Positions 63,661-64,000 of a stretch of 64,000 bases of DNA are shown in pieces. The DNA lies in the NCBI RefSeq assembly GCF_030169785.1, contig NZ_CP125854.1, positions 2,480,001 through 2,544,000 of the forward strand, written 5' to 3'. The DNA comes from Bdellovibrio sp. 22V (GTDB lineage: Bacteria > Bdellovibrionota > Bdellovibrionia > Bdellovibrionales > Bdellovibrionaceae). Every line of letters starts with the position of its first letter. Position 1 is the stretch's first letter. The notes under the pieces are model-generated. The model was not told the DNA's origin and made no database searches. It worked only from the letters and a program-made list of their open reading frames with translations. Made by a program: the position numbers and the translations under genes.

Positions 63661-63897
63661 CTAATCCCAGTAAACCGTTAGTCCCCAAACCGGAGGGTAC
63701 TCCTTATGAGGCAACCGAGTCTCTTCGTCATCAGGTGGATGTCTCGGCGGGGTCATTCCCATCGCCCTACTCTCGTCGAAAAAATAAAAGGGTGCAAGAT
63801 GCTTTCCGCAAGACTGGCAGGATGTCACAAGAGATCCCTCCGCCGAGTTCACGGTGCCACACTTGTGGCAGATGCGAAAATGAGTTTTGCGATCCAT
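63661..63897 (-). CDS. Small zinc-ribbon protein upstream of ilvA
   Basis: A 78-residue protein with two CxxC pairs (ICHKCGTVN and SCQSCGKHLAP), the plan of a zinc ribbon, followed by a Pro-rich tail (MTPPRHPPDDEE). GGGAG precedes the ATG. It ends five bases before the ilvA start, so the two form an operon. The role is unknown. The 100 bases from 63898 to the window end look like a promoter region but I cannot fix its elements. Confidence 0.75.
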   Translation of the reverse strand: MDRKTHFRICHKCGTVNSAEGSLVTSCQSCGKHLAPFYFFDESRAMGMTPPRHPPDDEETRLPHKEYPPVWGLTVYWD

Positions 63898-64000
63898 AGG
63901 CAGCTCCCTCTGTCCATCCAGACGTTTCGGTCTTTTGTACCGGAAACTAGAGTTTGTTGACTCTATGTGTTATTGATTCAGAAAGAGGCTCGGTCTTTTC

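Overview
This 64 kb window reads as one contiguous, gene-dense bacterial chromosome segment with roughly balanced base composition and no rRNA, tRNA, CRISPR array, insertion sequence or prophage that I can see. The gene content suggests a member of the Bdellovibrionota, most like Bdellovibrio. Pointers are a TIGR02147-type HTH regulator (a family common in Bdellovibrio and Fibrobacter), many secreted or outer-membrane proteins without assigned function, several orphan family-3 solute-binding proteins, a divergent RNase Y, an L,D-transpeptidase fused to an NTF2-like domain, and a MHYT-domain hybrid kinase. The genus is an inference from gene content, not a database match.

Layout. 1-12.2 kb: a partial OsmC-like gene facing rny across a perfect FNR-type site, a receiver protein, a secreted PD-(D/E)XK-type nuclease candidate, a CNNM/CorB-like membrane protein, fadE, mutM, a second OsmC-like protein, a truncated YheT-like hydrolase fused out of frame to a proline-rich reading frame, a DUF3465 protein and greB. 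12.3-19 kb: a three-gene operon (FecR-domain protein, outer-membrane barrel with periplasmic beta-sandwich repeats, dCache-HAMP class III nucleotide cyclase), an RRM protein and a GST. 19-27.7 kb: a DUF3299/DUF2796/ABC ATPase/FtsX-type permease operon resembling the zinc-uptake zrg set, hisS, a secreted papain-like peptidase, ppk2 and lgt. 27.7-36.8 kb: outer-membrane and secreted proteins, an RsmB-type methyltransferase, nrdR-nusB and a PPDK/PEP-synthase regulatory protein, then a TIGR02147 regulator with two small secreted two-cysteine proteins. 36.8-49 kb: a chemoreceptor with a flagellar-type promoter, a LysR regulator, an M16 peptidase pair, fliL, an L,D-transpeptidase, a rhomboid protease, a HIT protein and sppA. 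49-64 kb: rpsA, a plus-strand block (toroid-fold secreted protein, MHYT hybrid kinase, solute-binding protein) lying between rpsA and cmk-hisC, a divergent hydantoinase A/B pair, msrA, another solute-binding protein and ilvA.

The most interesting structures are: (i) two copies of a near-identical palindrome, CTGTGTCA-N5-TGACACAG type, one before the TIGR02147 regulator and one before a small secreted protein, which looks like a self-contained regulon; (ii) long imperfect inverted repeats next to the stop codons of lgt, the LysR gene and the rhomboid gene, two of which share a common core and so form a repeat family; (iii) the FecR-barrel-cyclase operon, which could pass an envelope signal to a cyclic nucleotide; and (iv) a predicted exported PD-(D/E)XK nuclease. 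Housekeeping genes (rny, hisS, nusB, rpsA, cmk, lgt, mutM, greB) are intact and argue for core chromosome rather than an acquired island.
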